Made by a program: the position numbers and the translations under genes | Origin: Gammaproteobacteria bacterium | GTDB lineage: Bacteria > Pseudomonadota > Gammaproteobacteria > Steroidobacterales > Steroidobacteraceae | Length of the DNA: 64,000 bases | Reading direction: 5' to 3' | NCBI GenBank assembly: GCA_003164785.1 | Contig: PLUE01000037.1 | Span: forward strand, 62,001 to 126,000 | Shown here: positions 17,590 to 26,704 of the stretch, in pieces | How positions within the stretch are numbered: position 1 is the first letter of the stretch | Layout of the letters: each line of letters opens with the position of its first letter | The notes under the pieces: generated by a model | Told to the model about the DNA's origin: nothing | The model's database searches: none | The model's input: only the letters and a program-made list of their open reading frames with translations

Positions 17590-20184
17590 TTAGAACTTGT
17601 AGCCGAACTTGACGCCCGCGATGCGCGGACGGGTCACGGTCTCGGTCTCGACAAACTGGCCGCTGTTGGTGCCGGTGCTGGCATTCACGGAGGTCAGGTT
17701 CTGGCCGAAAATCTGCACGTTCCACGCATCCTTCGCCACGCCGAACGACGCATCGTAGGTGGTGTAACCCGGCTGGTCGAAGGTCGCGATGTTGCCCGTG
17801 CCCGACACCGAGTCGCCGATGTGCTGCGCGCCGATCTGCCAGAACGTCTTGTAGTCGCCGACCGGGATTTCATCCCGGATGCGGATGTTGAACTGCAAGA
17901 GCGGCGCATTCGCCAACGTGCTGCCTTCCGCGCCGAACGGATTGAGGACTGTGGTGATCGCCTTGCCGTAGTTGTCGCTCAACGGGTTGTTGTTGATCAA
18001 AAACGGTGAGTTGGTCTGCTTGCTATGGTTGTACGACCCGGAACCCGTGACGGTCAGGCCCTCGTAGACGCGGGCGATGACCTGCAATTCGCCGCCGCGC
18101 ACCTGGTAGTTCGCGCCATTGGTGGCGAACGTCAGATTGCCGAGGCCGCCCTGCGGGTCGAAGAAGTTCACCTGCGTGTTCTTCCAATCCTCGTTGTAGA
18201 CCGCGCCGTCCAATTCCAGGCGGTGGTTCAGCCACAGCGTCTTGAAGCCCAACTCGGTGTTGACCAGGGTGTCCGGCGCATAGGTCGCCGGCGTGAAGTA
18301 CTGATCCTCGCCGTCCGCACCCTTCAGATGCCCCGACGAGCCGCGGTTGAAGCCGCCCGGACGGAAGCCCTGCGACCAGGTCGCATAGACCAGCTGATCA
18401 TCCGTGACTTTCCAGCTCAGGTTGCCGCGGCTGCGGAAGCCGGAGTACTTGGAGCTGTTCGGATTCTGGGTGTTGAGGTTGGTGCTGTACGGCGACGAAG
18501 GTCCGTTGGTCGCGGGGGAGCACTGGCCGAACTTGGTCGTCGGCGCGTACACCTTGCAATAGAAGCTGCCGACGTCCGCGCCGACTTCCTTCTCGTTGAA
18601 CTGGTAGTAGCGCGTGCCCGCCGTGAAGGTCAGCACTTTCGGGATGATGTCGACGTCGACCGAGCCGAACAGCGCCTTCTGATCGATGGTGCGGCGGAAA
18701 TTGTCGAAGAATCCGGTGTTGTCGCCGCGAATGCTGTCGTTGGTCGTGAAGGCGCCCGGGAGCGGGCCGACGTTGTTGAAGCAATTCGTGTCGATGGCGG
18801 CCGAGCAGGTGGGGACCGTCTTGTACAGCCACTCGGTGTCGTCGGTGATGATGAATTGCTCGTAGTAGACGCCGGCGATGCCGCGAATGCGCAGGTCGTC
18901 CGGTGTGCTCACGCGGATTTCGTGACTCTGGTGAGTGCTCTTCGTCGTGTCCTGCCACGTGCCGCTGGGCGAATAGCACTGGCCGGCCGCCGCATTCGTT
19001 TTCGAGGTGCCGGCGCACTGGTAGTACGTGCCGTACACGCCGCGGGCGTAGTTGGTGTAATCCTGCACCTGCTCGACGTTGCGGACCAGGTAGCCGCCGC
19101 TGTAGACCAGCTTGAGCGGGCCCACCTGGCCATTGACCGTCAGCGCGGTGTTCTCGAACTTGTCCTTGTCATAGGAGTTGTTGAACGTGTTCACCGACAG
19201 ATGCGGGAGCGCGATCGCGCCGATGGGCTTGCCGGTCGAGGTGAAGGTGGTTCCTTCGGTGCTGTAGGGCATTTCGTAGAACACGCCCTGGGCGTCCATC
19301 TGCTGATAGCTCTGTGCCAGCAAGATGCTCCAGTCATCGTTGATCTTGCCCAGCGCCGACAACCGGAAGCCTTTGTAGGTGACCGGGTTGATGGCATTGC
19401 CGACCGTGCTGGCGTTGTTGATGACCACGCTGTTCGTCGGAACGGCCGCGTAGCCCTTGAAGCCTTCGTCCGTCGCCAAGCGCGTGAACGTGCTCGGCAG
19501 GTTGTTGATGTAACCGCCGCGCGAGTCGTCGTAGATCACCGCACGCACCGCCAAGGTGTCGGGGATGATGGGGATGTTGATCATCGCGTCGACGTTGCTG
19601 TTGGGATCGCCGTGCGCGGTGTAGCTGTAACCGCCGTTGACGGCGCCTTCGGTCACGTCGAGCTTGGGCTTGTTCGTGATGTAGCGCAGCACGCCGGCTT
19701 CGGCGCCGGAGCCGAACAGGGTTCCCTGGGGGCCTTCGAGCACTTCGATGCGCTCGAGATCGGCGGCATACACGTCCATATTGCGGCCGGGGAGGGAACC
19801 TGCCTGGTCATCCAGGTAGACCGCGACATTGGGGATCTGGCCGGTGGTGCCGGCGCCCTGCGAACCGGCGGCCCCGAGGGACAGGCCGCGCATGTAAATG
19901 TTGCTTTGACCGGGGCCGTTGCTGGCCTGAGTCACGTTCGGTGTGTACTTGATGAAGTCGTCCAAGGTGGAGACATTCAGCTGGTGTAGGGTTTCCGAGG
20001 TCAGCGCTTGGATGGTGATCGGCACATCCTGCATATTTTCCGTGCGGCGTTGCGCGGTTACAGTGATTTCTTGAATCCCTTCAGAATCGCTCGTATCAGT
20101 CGCCGTGGCGGCGTGGGCGAGTCCCATCGACGAGCCGCTCAAAATCGCGGCAATCGCATAGGACAACTTCGAATTTGAATTCAT
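17590..20184 (-). CDS. TonB-dependent outer-membrane receptor (copy 2)
   Basis: The protein has 864 aa. A signal peptide (SKLSYAIAAILSGSSMGLAHA) is followed by the segment EITVTAQRR, a plug domain (LHQLNVSTLDDFIKYTPNV, IEVLEGPQGTLFGSGAEAGV) and a beta-barrel ending AGVKFGYKF. It is a clear paralogue of the receptor at 10.8-13.3 kb; the N-terminal 250 residues are almost superimposable while the barrel loops differ, which points to different ligands. The two receptors bracket the paired sulfotransferase genes. A strong terminator follows it. Confidence 0.92.
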   Translation of the reverse strand: MNSNSKLSYAIAAILSGSSMGLAHAATATDTSDSEGIQEITVTAQRRTENMQDVPITIQALTSETLHQLNVSTLDDFIKYTPNVTQASNGPGQSNIYMRGLSLGAAGSQGAGTTGQIPNVAVYLDDQAGSLPGRNMDVYAADLERIEVLEGPQGTLFGSGAEAGVLRYITNKPKLDVTEGAVNGGYSYTAHGDPNSNVDAMINIPIIPDTLAVRAVIYDDSRGGYINNLPSTFTRLATDEGFKGYAAVPTNSVVINNASTVGNAINPVTYKGFRLSALGKINDDWSILLAQSYQQMDAQGVFYEMPYSTEGTTFTSTGKPIGAIALPHLSVNTFNNSYDKDKFENTALTVNGQVGPLKLVYSGGYLVRNVEQVQDYTNYARGVYGTYYQCAGTSKTNAAAGQCYSPSGTWQDTTKSTHQSHEIRVSTPDDLRIRGIAGVYYEQFIITDDTEWLYKTVPTCSAAIDTNCFNNVGPLPGAFTTNDSIRGDNTGFFDNFRRTIDQKALFGSVDVDIIPKVLTFTAGTRYYQFNEKEVGADVGSFYCKVYAPTTKFGQCSPATNGPSSPYSTNLNTQNPNSSKYSGFRSRGNLSWKVTDDQLVYATWSQGFRPGGFNRGSSGHLKGADGEDQYFTPATYAPDTLVNTELGFKTLWLNHRLELDGAVYNEDWKNTQVNFFDPQGGLGNLTFATNGANYQVRGGELQVIARVYEGLTVTGSGSYNHSKQTNSPFLINNNPLSDNYGKAITTVLNPFGAEGSTLANAPLLQFNIRIRDEIPVGDYKTFWQIGAQHIGDSVSGTGNIATFDQPGYTTYDASFGVAKDAWNVQIFGQNLTSVNASTGTNSGQFVETETVTRPRIAGVKFGYKF

Positions 20185-20200
20185 GCGTTCGATCCCTTCC

Positions 20201-20229
20201 TAACAACAGTGTGATAAATGCAACGTCAA
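20201..20229 (-). promoter_or_regulatory. Candidate promoter of TonB receptor copy 2
   Basis: On the minus strand TTGACG (20229-20224) is separated by 17 bases from TTGTTA (20206-20201). The -35 element is good and the -10 element is poor. It lies about 17 bases before the receptor start, in an AT-rich stretch with no gene. Confidence 0.35.
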
Positions 20230-20354
20230 TATTGTAATTGTTGGCCGAGGATAGCATCGCGGGCCGATTTCTGAAGCGCTATTTTGTTGCCGGCGTGCCT
20301 CCCGATATGCTGAATTTAGATTCGCTCATACCGAAATTCGATGAGCGCGCGGCG

Positions 20355-21266
20355 TCAAGAGTGCTCGGGTCCGAGCTTGGCCGGGAACCCCGGGGCGCGC
20401 AACGGCGTGCCCACGGAATCCTCCAGGAGCTTGACGATCATCGAGGACCAGGCATCCCCGCCGTACTTCGCCCGGCCTTCGATGAAGGTCTGCTCCATCA
20501 CGCCGGCGAGCCGCAGCGGGACGCCGAAGCGGCGCCCGAATTCGACCGCGAAACCGGCGTCTTTACAGGCTAAATCCATGGTAAATCCAATGTCGTAGCT
20601 GCCGTTCAAGATGACCTGGCTTTCGGTCTCGTGGACGAAGCTGTTGCCCGAGCTCGCGGCGATGGCGTCGAACGCGGCGCGCAGGTCCACACCGGCCTTG
20701 GCGCACAGCATCAGCGCTTCGCCGGCGGCGATCAAATGGATGAACGCGAGCATGTTGGTGACCACCTTGGTCACCGCCGCTTGTTCGATGCCGCCGAGAT
20801 AGATAACCCGTCCGCCCATCGCCTTCAAGGCCGGCTCATGGGTGGCAAAAACCTGTTGCGTGCCGCCAACAAGTACCGTGATATCGCCTGCCTCAGCACG
20901 GTGCACGCCGCCGGTTACCGGGCACGCTAATGTCGCAACGCCGCCCTCGGCGGCGCGCGCCGCGATCGCTTCGATCTGTGCGAAGTCGTTGGTGCTCATT
21001 TCGATCCACGTGCTGCCCGACGCCATGGCGGGAAGGGCTTGGCCCAGCACCGCCGCGCTCGCGGCCGGTGACGGCAGGCAGGTGATGAGAGCGTCACACT
21101 GTCGTGCTAGCTCCGCGACCGATTCGGCCCACTTGGCTCCGGCCGCAATCACGTCGTCCGCGGCCGCGCGGTGCAGATCGAAAACCGCCAGGTCGAAGCC
21201 GCCGCGGGCCAGGTTGGCTGCGAGATGTTTGCCGAGATGGCCCAAGCCGATAAATCCGTAACGCAC
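20355..21266 (-). CDS. NAD(P)-dependent oxidoreductase, 3-hydroxyisobutyrate dehydrogenase family
   Basis: The protein has 303 aa. The N-terminal Rossmann motif RYGFIGLGHLGKHLAANLARGG binds NAD(P). The substrate-domain signature is present as CPVTGGVHRAEAGDITVLVGG, and the catalytic lysine lies in AAVTKVVTNM. These enzymes oxidise beta-hydroxyacids such as 3-hydroxyisobutyrate, tartronate semialdehyde (in reverse) or related acids. The next genes upstream on the same strand encode an acid-sugar-dehydratase-like enzyme and a GMC oxidoreductase, which suggests an acid-sugar or hydroxyacid breakdown set. The exact substrate is unknown. Confidence 0.87.
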   Translation of the reverse strand: MRYGFIGLGHLGKHLAANLARGGFDLAVFDLHRAAADDVIAAGAKWAESVAELARQCDALITCLPSPAASAAVLGQALPAMASGSTWIEMSTNDFAQIEAIAARAAEGGVATLACPVTGGVHRAEAGDITVLVGGTQQVFATHEPALKAMGGRVIYLGGIEQAAVTKVVTNMLAFIHLIAAGEALMLCAKAGVDLRAAFDAIAASSGNSFVHETESQVILNGSYDIGFTMDLACKDAGFAVEFGRRFGVPLRLAGVMEQTFIEGRAKYGGDAWSSMIVKLLEDSVGTPLRAPGFPAKLGPEHS

Positions 21267-21319
21267 GTGCGCTCCTTAAATCAAGTGGTATGGCCGCACC
21301 AGTATGGTGCGGCCGGGAA

Positions 21320-22510
21320 TCACCCGAGGGGGTGACCGATCATTTCGAGATGCAGCTTGCCGTCGGCGGGGTAGGGGTGCGCGAGCGCGACCTCTTCGTT
21401 CAACTCGACGCCCAAGCCGGGCGCCGTCGGCGGGATCACGTAGCCGTCCTCCCATTGAATGGGCTTTGTCAGGATCTCGGCGTGGAAGCCGCCCCATTGC
21501 TGGATGCTTTCCAAAATCAGAAAGTTGGTGCTGCAGGTGGCGATCTGGATGTTGGCGGCGCCCACCACGGGCCCGCAGTACAGGTGGGGCGCGATCTGCG
21601 CATAGTGCACCTCGGCCAGCGCGGCGACTTTCTTGGCCTCGAGCAGGCCGCCGACACGGCCCAGGTTCAATTGCAGGATGTGCGCCGCCCCCGTCGCCAG
21701 CACGCGCGCGAACTCGTACTTGGTGGTGAGGCGCTCGCCAGTGGCGATGGGAATGGAGGTGCTGCGCGCGACGATGGCCATCTGCTCGGGCATCTCGGGC
21801 GGCACGGGTTCCTCGAACCACAGCGGGTCATAGGCTTCCAATTGCTTCGCCAGGCGCACCGCGCCGGAGGTGGTGAACTGACCGTGCGTTCCGACCAACA
21901 GATCAGCCTGATGCCCGACGGCTTCGCGGACCAGCCGCACGAGCCGCACGGTGAGTTCCAACGCTTCCTGGGTCGGTTGGCGGGGATCGTAGGCCGAGAA
22001 GCCGCCGGTGGGGTCGAATTTGAGCCCGGTAAATCCCTGCTTGACATATTCGGCGGCGCGCTCGGCCGAACGCTCGGCATCGTGATAGAACTCGTCGCCC
22101 TCACCATCGGCCGGGTAGAGATACGTGTAGCTGCGCAGACGCTCGTGAACCTTGCCGCCCAGGAGGTTGTACACCGGCTGTCCCACGGATTTCCCGATGA
22201 TGTCCCAGCAGGCCATTTCCAAGCCGCTCACTATGCCCATCAGGGACAGGTCGGGCCTCAGGCTGAAACCCGAACCGTAGCTTTCGCGCCAGATGGATTC
22301 GATCTGAAACGGGTCGCGGCCTTCGAAGCGGCGCATGAACAGGTCCTCGATCATCGAGGCGATGACGTGCGGGCCGAAGGTGGCGGCGTACACCTCGCCC
22401 AGTCCCTCGATCCCGCAGGCGGTCTTGAGCTTCAAGAAGACGAAATAGCGGCCGCCGAAGCTGGGCGGCGGATTGCTCACGACGAAGACTTTGACACTCT
22501 CGAGTTTCAT
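21320..22510 (-). CDS. Mandelate racemase/muconate lactonizing-type enolase-superfamily enzyme
   Basis: The protein has 396 aa, starting MKLESVKVFVV. It has the N-terminal capping domain and then a TIM barrel with FTGLKFDPTGGF (catalytic Lys strand), WFEEPVPPE and ATGERLTTKYEF (metal-ligand strands) and QIAPHLYCGPV (catalytic His). It most resembles the galactonate/arabinonate-dehydratase group. At the first metal-ligand strand it reads LLVGTHGQF where D-galactonate dehydratase has VDFHGR, so the usual Asp is Gly. That may be a subgroup feature. The open frame extends upstream, but this ATG gives the family length. It lies between a dehydrogenase and a GMC oxidoreductase. Confidence 0.85.
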   Translation of the reverse strand: MKLESVKVFVVSNPPPSFGGRYFVFLKLKTACGIEGLGEVYAATFGPHVIASMIEDLFMRRFEGRDPFQIESIWRESYGSGFSLRPDLSLMGIVSGLEMACWDIIGKSVGQPVYNLLGGKVHERLRSYTYLYPADGEGDEFYHDAERSAERAAEYVKQGFTGLKFDPTGGFSAYDPRQPTQEALELTVRLVRLVREAVGHQADLLVGTHGQFTTSGAVRLAKQLEAYDPLWFEEPVPPEMPEQMAIVARSTSIPIATGERLTTKYEFARVLATGAAHILQLNLGRVGGLLEAKKVAALAEVHYAQIAPHLYCGPVVGAANIQIATCSTNFLILESIQQWGGFHAEILTKPIQWEDGYVIPPTAPGLGVELNEEVALAHPYPADGKLHLEMIGHPLG

Positions 22511-22572
22511 GACATCCCTGGCGTTGACTGTTGGTGGGTTTGCGTTGGTGAGCTGTTGGCGTTGGCGGCGCC

Positions 22573-24183
22573 TTAGGCCGGGTCGGCCAAGATCAGATCG
22601 GCGGCTTTCTGCGCCACCATGAGGGTGGGGGCATTGGTGTTCGCCGAGGTCACCGTCGGAAACACGGAGGCATCCACGACGCGCAGTCCCGAGACGCCGT
22701 GCACGCGCAGCGCCGGGTCGACCACGGAATCGCGGGGGTCGTTGCCCATGCGGCACGTGCCCACCGGATGATAGACCGTGGCTCCCCGCGCGCGAAAATC
22801 GGCGACGAGATCCGCATCCGTCATGGCGCCGAGATCGGGCGCGAGCGGCTGGAGTATGAGCTTAGCGATGGCGGCGGTGCGCGCGATGGCCTGCAATAGC
22901 CGCCCGCCGTGCACGACATCCTCGACGTCCTTGTCGGTGGAGAGATAATTCGGCGCGATGAGCGGCGCATCGCGGAAATCGGCGCTCGCGATGTCGATGC
23001 GGCCCACGCTGGTGGGCCGCGTCGGCTGGAAGCACAGGTAGAAGCCGGGGAACTTGTCCACCGCGATGCGCGTGCGGGTCGAATCGCCGGTGCCATACGT
23101 CACGGGATTGAAATACAACTGCACGTCGGGTCGGGTCGCGTCGGGATTGGCGCGCGAGAAGCCGCCGAATTGATTCACGCTCAACGCCAGTGGTCCGGTG
23201 CGCGTCAGCAGATAACGCAGGCCCGCGAGCAGCTGGCCAAAGGGTGAGCCCAGGATGTTGTTGAGCGTGGGCACAGTCGCCTTGAACGAATAGACCGCGG
23301 CGAGGTGATCTTGAAGATGGCCGCCCACCGCGGCGTTGTCCACGAGCGGTGTGATGCCATGCTGGGCGAGCGTCGCACCCGGTCCGATGCCGGACAATTG
23401 CAGGAGCTGCGGGGAGTTGACAGCGCCGCCGCACACGATCACCTCGCGCGCCGCGGTCGCCGTGTGTGGGCGCCCGTCGCGCGTCCACGTCACGCCAGTG
23501 GCGCGACCACTGCTCATGAGAATCTTGCTGACCCAGGCGTGCATCTCGAGCTTGACCTTGGCGCGGTGCAGCGCCGGACGCAGAAAGGCATCGGCCGCCG
23601 AACGGCGACGCCCGTCGCGGATGGTCACCTGATAGCTGCCGAAACCTTCGGGACGGTTGCCGTTGAAATCATCGGTGACCGGCAGCCCCAATTCGCCGGC
23701 GGCGGCAAGCCAGTTCGAATGCATGGGATGCAGCTGCCGCGAGACGTCCTTGACGTCGAGCGGGCCATTCGTGGTGGCGCGACCGGCGCCGTCGACGCGC
23801 CGCTCGGTCCTTTCGAAATACGGGCGTACGTCATTCCAGCCCCAGCCGACGTTGCCCATGGCGCGCCAGTCGTCGAAGTCCTCCGGCATGCCGCGGGCAT
23901 AGACCAGGGCGTTGATCGAGCTCGATCCGCCGACCACGCGGCCCCTCGGCCAGTACATGCGGCGACCATTCAGACCGGGGATGGGTTGCGTCTGGTACTT
24001 CCAGTTCACGGAGGCATCCGCGAACGTGCGGCCATAGCCGATGGGAGTCTTGATCCAGAATCGGGCGTCCGAGCCCCCGGCCTCGAGGATCAGCACGCTG
24101 TGCCGTCGGTCGGCCGACAGTCGATCGGCCAGCACGCAGCCCGCCGTGCCGGCGCCTATCAGAATGTAGTCGAATTGGTCCAC
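22573..24183 (-). CDS. GMC-family FAD oxidoreductase (choline-dehydrogenase-like)
   Basis: The protein has 536 aa. FAD-binding GAGTAGCVLADRLS lies at the N-terminus and ends in VLILEAGG. The two GMC signatures are RGRVVGGSSSINALVYARG and VIVCGGAVNSPQLLQLSGIG. The C-terminus has YHPVGTCRMGNDP with the catalytic His, then VVDASVFPTVTSANTNAPTL. Bacterial members oxidise alcohols (choline, alkanols, polyethylene glycol, sugar alcohols). No signal peptide is seen. It is the first gene of a minus-strand group and is divergent from the MFS transporter, so the 155-base gap holds both promoters. Confidence 0.92.
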   Translation of the reverse strand: MDQFDYILIGAGTAGCVLADRLSADRRHSVLILEAGGSDARFWIKTPIGYGRTFADASVNWKYQTQPIPGLNGRRMYWPRGRVVGGSSSINALVYARGMPEDFDDWRAMGNVGWGWNDVRPYFERTERRVDGAGRATTNGPLDVKDVSRQLHPMHSNWLAAAGELGLPVTDDFNGNRPEGFGSYQVTIRDGRRRSAADAFLRPALHRAKVKLEMHAWVSKILMSSGRATGVTWTRDGRPHTATAAREVIVCGGAVNSPQLLQLSGIGPGATLAQHGITPLVDNAAVGGHLQDHLAAVYSFKATVPTLNNILGSPFGQLLAGLRYLLTRTGPLALSVNQFGGFSRANPDATRPDVQLYFNPVTYGTGDSTRTRIAVDKFPGFYLCFQPTRPTSVGRIDIASADFRDAPLIAPNYLSTDKDVEDVVHGGRLLQAIARTAAIAKLILQPLAPDLGAMTDADLVADFRARGATVYHPVGTCRMGNDPRDSVVDPALRVHGVSGLRVVDASVFPTVTSANTNAPTLMVAQKAADLILADPA

Positions 24184-24337
24184 GCCGCGAGCTTAACGTG
24201 ATCGTTCGATCCCGCTATGCCATTTCGCGATCACCCCATGTTATTTTTCGAAATCGATTGGCGCTGCTTGTCCGTCGCGTAACGGGTGCGAACCCTGTAT
24301 GGTGCCCGGGACAAATCAACCAAAGAGGTTGCATCGT

Positions 24338-25663
24338 TTGAGCACCACTGCGATCGACATCCCGCGTACCCAGGCTCCCTCGTCGTTCGAGCGCTGGTAC
24401 GTTCTCATACTGATGTGTCTGATTTATGCGATCAACATTGCAGATCGCTACGTCGTCTCCACCGTCCTCGAGCCGATCCGCCTGGAACTGAAACTGAACG
24501 ATGCCGGGGTGGCCTTCCTCACCGGCATCCCGCTCGCCCTGTTCTACGTGGCCTTCGGCATTCCCATTTCCTGGCTGGCGGATCGTTCCAATCGTCGCAA
24601 CATCCTCGCCGCCTCGCTGGTCATCTGGTCGGCGTTCACCGCGCTGTGCGGACTGTCGGGAAATTATTGGCAGTTCCTGCTCGGCCGCATCGGCGTGGGC
24701 GTGGGCGAGGCGGGCGGCACACCGCCATCGACGGCCATCGTGTCGGATTGTTTTCCCGCCGACCGTCGACCGATGGCAATGACGGTGCTGGCGCTGGGCG
24801 CGCCGATCGGTGCGTGGCTCGGCGCGGACATGGCGGGCGCGGTGGCGCATGCCTATCACTGGCGCGCCGCCTTCCTCGCCCTGGGCATTCCCGGCCTGAT
24901 CGTCGGCGTATTGGTGTATCTCACCGTGCGCGAGCCGCCGCGCGGCAGGCTCGACGTCCTCACGGACGCCAATGAGATCCGTCCCTCGATCGCCGAATCG
25001 CTGCGCTTCCTGTGGCGCCAGCGGGCCGCGTTTCACGTGGTGATGGGGGGCGGCGTGTGCGCCCTGTGGGGCTGGGGGCTCATCTATTGGACGCCGACAT
25101 TCCTGCAGCGCGCCTACAACCTCGACGTGGGGCAGGCGGGGGCGGTCACCGGCGACATTCACCTCTGGGGTGGCTCGTTGGCGACCATTGCCACGGCCTG
25201 GCTGCTGTCGCGGCCCATGATGGCGGATCCGCGCCGCGTGGTCTGGTTGCTCTGCGGCGGCGTCGCGCTCACCACCATTCCCTCGATGGTCGCGTATTGG
25301 ACCCATTCGCTGTGGCTGTGCAAGGCGATGTTTTGCATTTTCATCCCGGCCATCTATTTCTACATCGGTCCGTGCTTCGGGTTGCTCAACAATCTGGCGC
25401 CCTGCCACATGCGGAATATGTTCATCGCAATATCTCTGTTGGTCGCCAATATCCTGAATTTGATCGTGGCGCCCTGGGTCGTCGGCTTTCTGAGCGATTG
25501 GTTCGCCCACGGCCATGCCACCGATGCCTCGTCCCTGCGATCGGCGTTGTTGGTTTTGGCACCCACGGGTTTCTGGGCGGCGTATCATTTGTACATGGCG
25601 TCCAAGACCATCGTCGCGGACCAGAAGCGGGCCATCGGTTACACGAAGGCTTGGTCTCCTTGA
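24338..25663 (+). CDS. MFS transporter, probable organic-acid uptake
   Basis: About 440 aa with 12 hydrophobic segments. The first contains WYVLILMCLIYAINIADRYVVS, followed by the inter-helix motif WLADRSNRRNILAASLVIWS. Motif GVGVGEAGGTPPSTAIVSD in helix 4 is typical of the MFS subfamily annotated as spinster-like/hexuronate transporters. I choose the TTG at 24338 because AAGAGG lies nine bases ahead; an ATG at 24299 lacks a ribosome site. It is divergent from the GMC gene and followed by a LysR regulator, so it probably brings in the substrate of the neighbouring catabolic genes. Confidence 0.87.
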   Translation: MSTTAIDIPRTQAPSSFERWYVLILMCLIYAINIADRYVVSTVLEPIRLELKLNDAGVAFLTGIPLALFYVAFGIPISWLADRSNRRNILAASLVIWSAFTALCGLSGNYWQFLLGRIGVGVGEAGGTPPSTAIVSDCFPADRRPMAMTVLALGAPIGAWLGADMAGAVAHAYHWRAAFLALGIPGLIVGVLVYLTVREPPRGRLDVLTDANEIRPSIAESLRFLWRQRAAFHVVMGGGVCALWGWGLIYWTPTFLQRAYNLDVGQAGAVTGDIHLWGGSLATIATAWLLSRPMMADPRRVVWLLCGGVALTTIPSMVAYWTHSLWLCKAMFCIFIPAIYFYIGPCFGLLNNLAPCHMRNMFIAISLLVANILNLIVAPWVVGFLSDWFAHGHATDASSLRSALLVLAPTGFWAAYHLYMASKTIVADQKRAIGYTKAWSP

Positions 25664-25684
25664 GTCTCGTTCCGTAGGATAGAC

Positions 25685-26650
25685 ATGGCGAAGACGAGCA
25701 TCGATCGCCGCTGGCTCCCGTTGAACGCACTGCGTGCGTTCGAAGGCGTCGCCAAGCACAGCAGCTTCACGGCCGCGGCCAACGCGCTGCTGATTTCCCA
25801 GAGCGCCTTGTCGCGCCACGTCATCGCGCTCGAGAAATTGCTGGGGGCCCAGTTGTTCGAACGGCGTCCGCACGCGTTGGTGCTCACCAAGGCGGGGCAG
25901 TTGCTGCTGCCGGCGGTGATCAAGTCCTTCGATCGTCTCGAATACGCGCTCGACGACATTCGCAACGAGTGCGCGACGAGTGCGCGCACCCTGCGCGTGC
26001 AGATGCCGCCAAGCTTCGCCGTGCATCTGGCGGTGCCCATCCTGCGTGATTTCCGCCGCGCCGCCCCGGAAGTGGAGATCGACCTGGTCAGTCCGTACGG
26101 CGTGGGTCCGCCGCCGGGCGATGTGGACGTGGCCGTGGTGTATTCGAAGCCCACCGTCACCGATCTGGTCACCGATCTGCTCTGGCCCGTGCATTTGAGC
26201 CTGCTGTGCCACCCGAGCATCGCGGCACGCTGCGCGGGCAAGACCTTGAGTGAATTCGTCGAGTCGAACGAACTCGTGCACGTGCGCATCTCGGATTTGC
26301 CGCGTCATCATTTTTGGTCGCAATTCGCGCGCCAGGCGAGCCTCGGGTCGCTGAACGTCGAGCGCGGCCTCGTCTTCGATACCGCGGTGCTCGCCGTCCA
26401 ATACGCCCTGAGCGGCGAGGGCATCGCGTTGGTGGACACGTTCTTGTTCGGCGACTACATCCGCACCGGCCGGCTGGCGCGCCCGTTCGAGCACAGCCTC
26501 GACGACGGCTACGGCTATTATTTGATTACCCATCCTGAGGCCCTGAGCGACACCGCCATCGCGTTGTTCCGCTCCTGGTTGATCGAGCGCTTCGGCACCG
26601 GCACGTCCGCCGCGTCGCCACCCATTCATTTGGCGGTTTCCAATGAATGA
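25685..26650 (+). CDS. LysR-family transcriptional regulator (GcvA-like)
   Basis: The protein has 321 aa. The winged helix-turn-helix lies at residues 10-65 (PLNALRAFEGVAKHSSFTAAA, SQSALSRHVIALEKLLGAQLFERR). An effector-binding domain follows, with VDVAVVYSKP and the conserved LSGEGIALVDTFLFGDYI near the end. The order matches GcvA-type regulators, which often control glycine and amino-acid metabolism. It lies 22 bases after the MFS gene and 55 before the dimethylglycine-dehydrogenase-like gene, all on the same strand, so it may regulate either or both. Confidence 0.9.
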   Translation: MAKTSIDRRWLPLNALRAFEGVAKHSSFTAAANALLISQSALSRHVIALEKLLGAQLFERRPHALVLTKAGQLLLPAVIKSFDRLEYALDDIRNECATSARTLRVQMPPSFAVHLAVPILRDFRRAAPEVEIDLVSPYGVGPPPGDVDVAVVYSKPTVTDLVTDLLWPVHLSLLCHPSIAARCAGKTLSEFVESNELVHVRISDLPRHHFWSQFARQASLGSLNVERGLVFDTAVLAVQYALSGEGIALVDTFLFGDYIRTGRLARPFEHSLDDGYGYYLITHPEALSDTAIALFRSWLIERFGTGTSAASPPIHLAVSNE

Positions 26651-26704
26651 TCGCGCCCGAGCATGACCGCCACCCTTTAATTCAGTGAATCCGGAGATCG
26701 AGAT

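Noticed and set aside
18025..19989. Plus-strand open frame of 654 codons
   Set aside because: Antisense shadow of TonB receptor copy 2.
26651..26704. Possible glycine riboswitch before the dimethylglycine-dehydrogenase-like gene
   Set aside because: The gap is only 54 bases and lacks the aptamer's paired stems.
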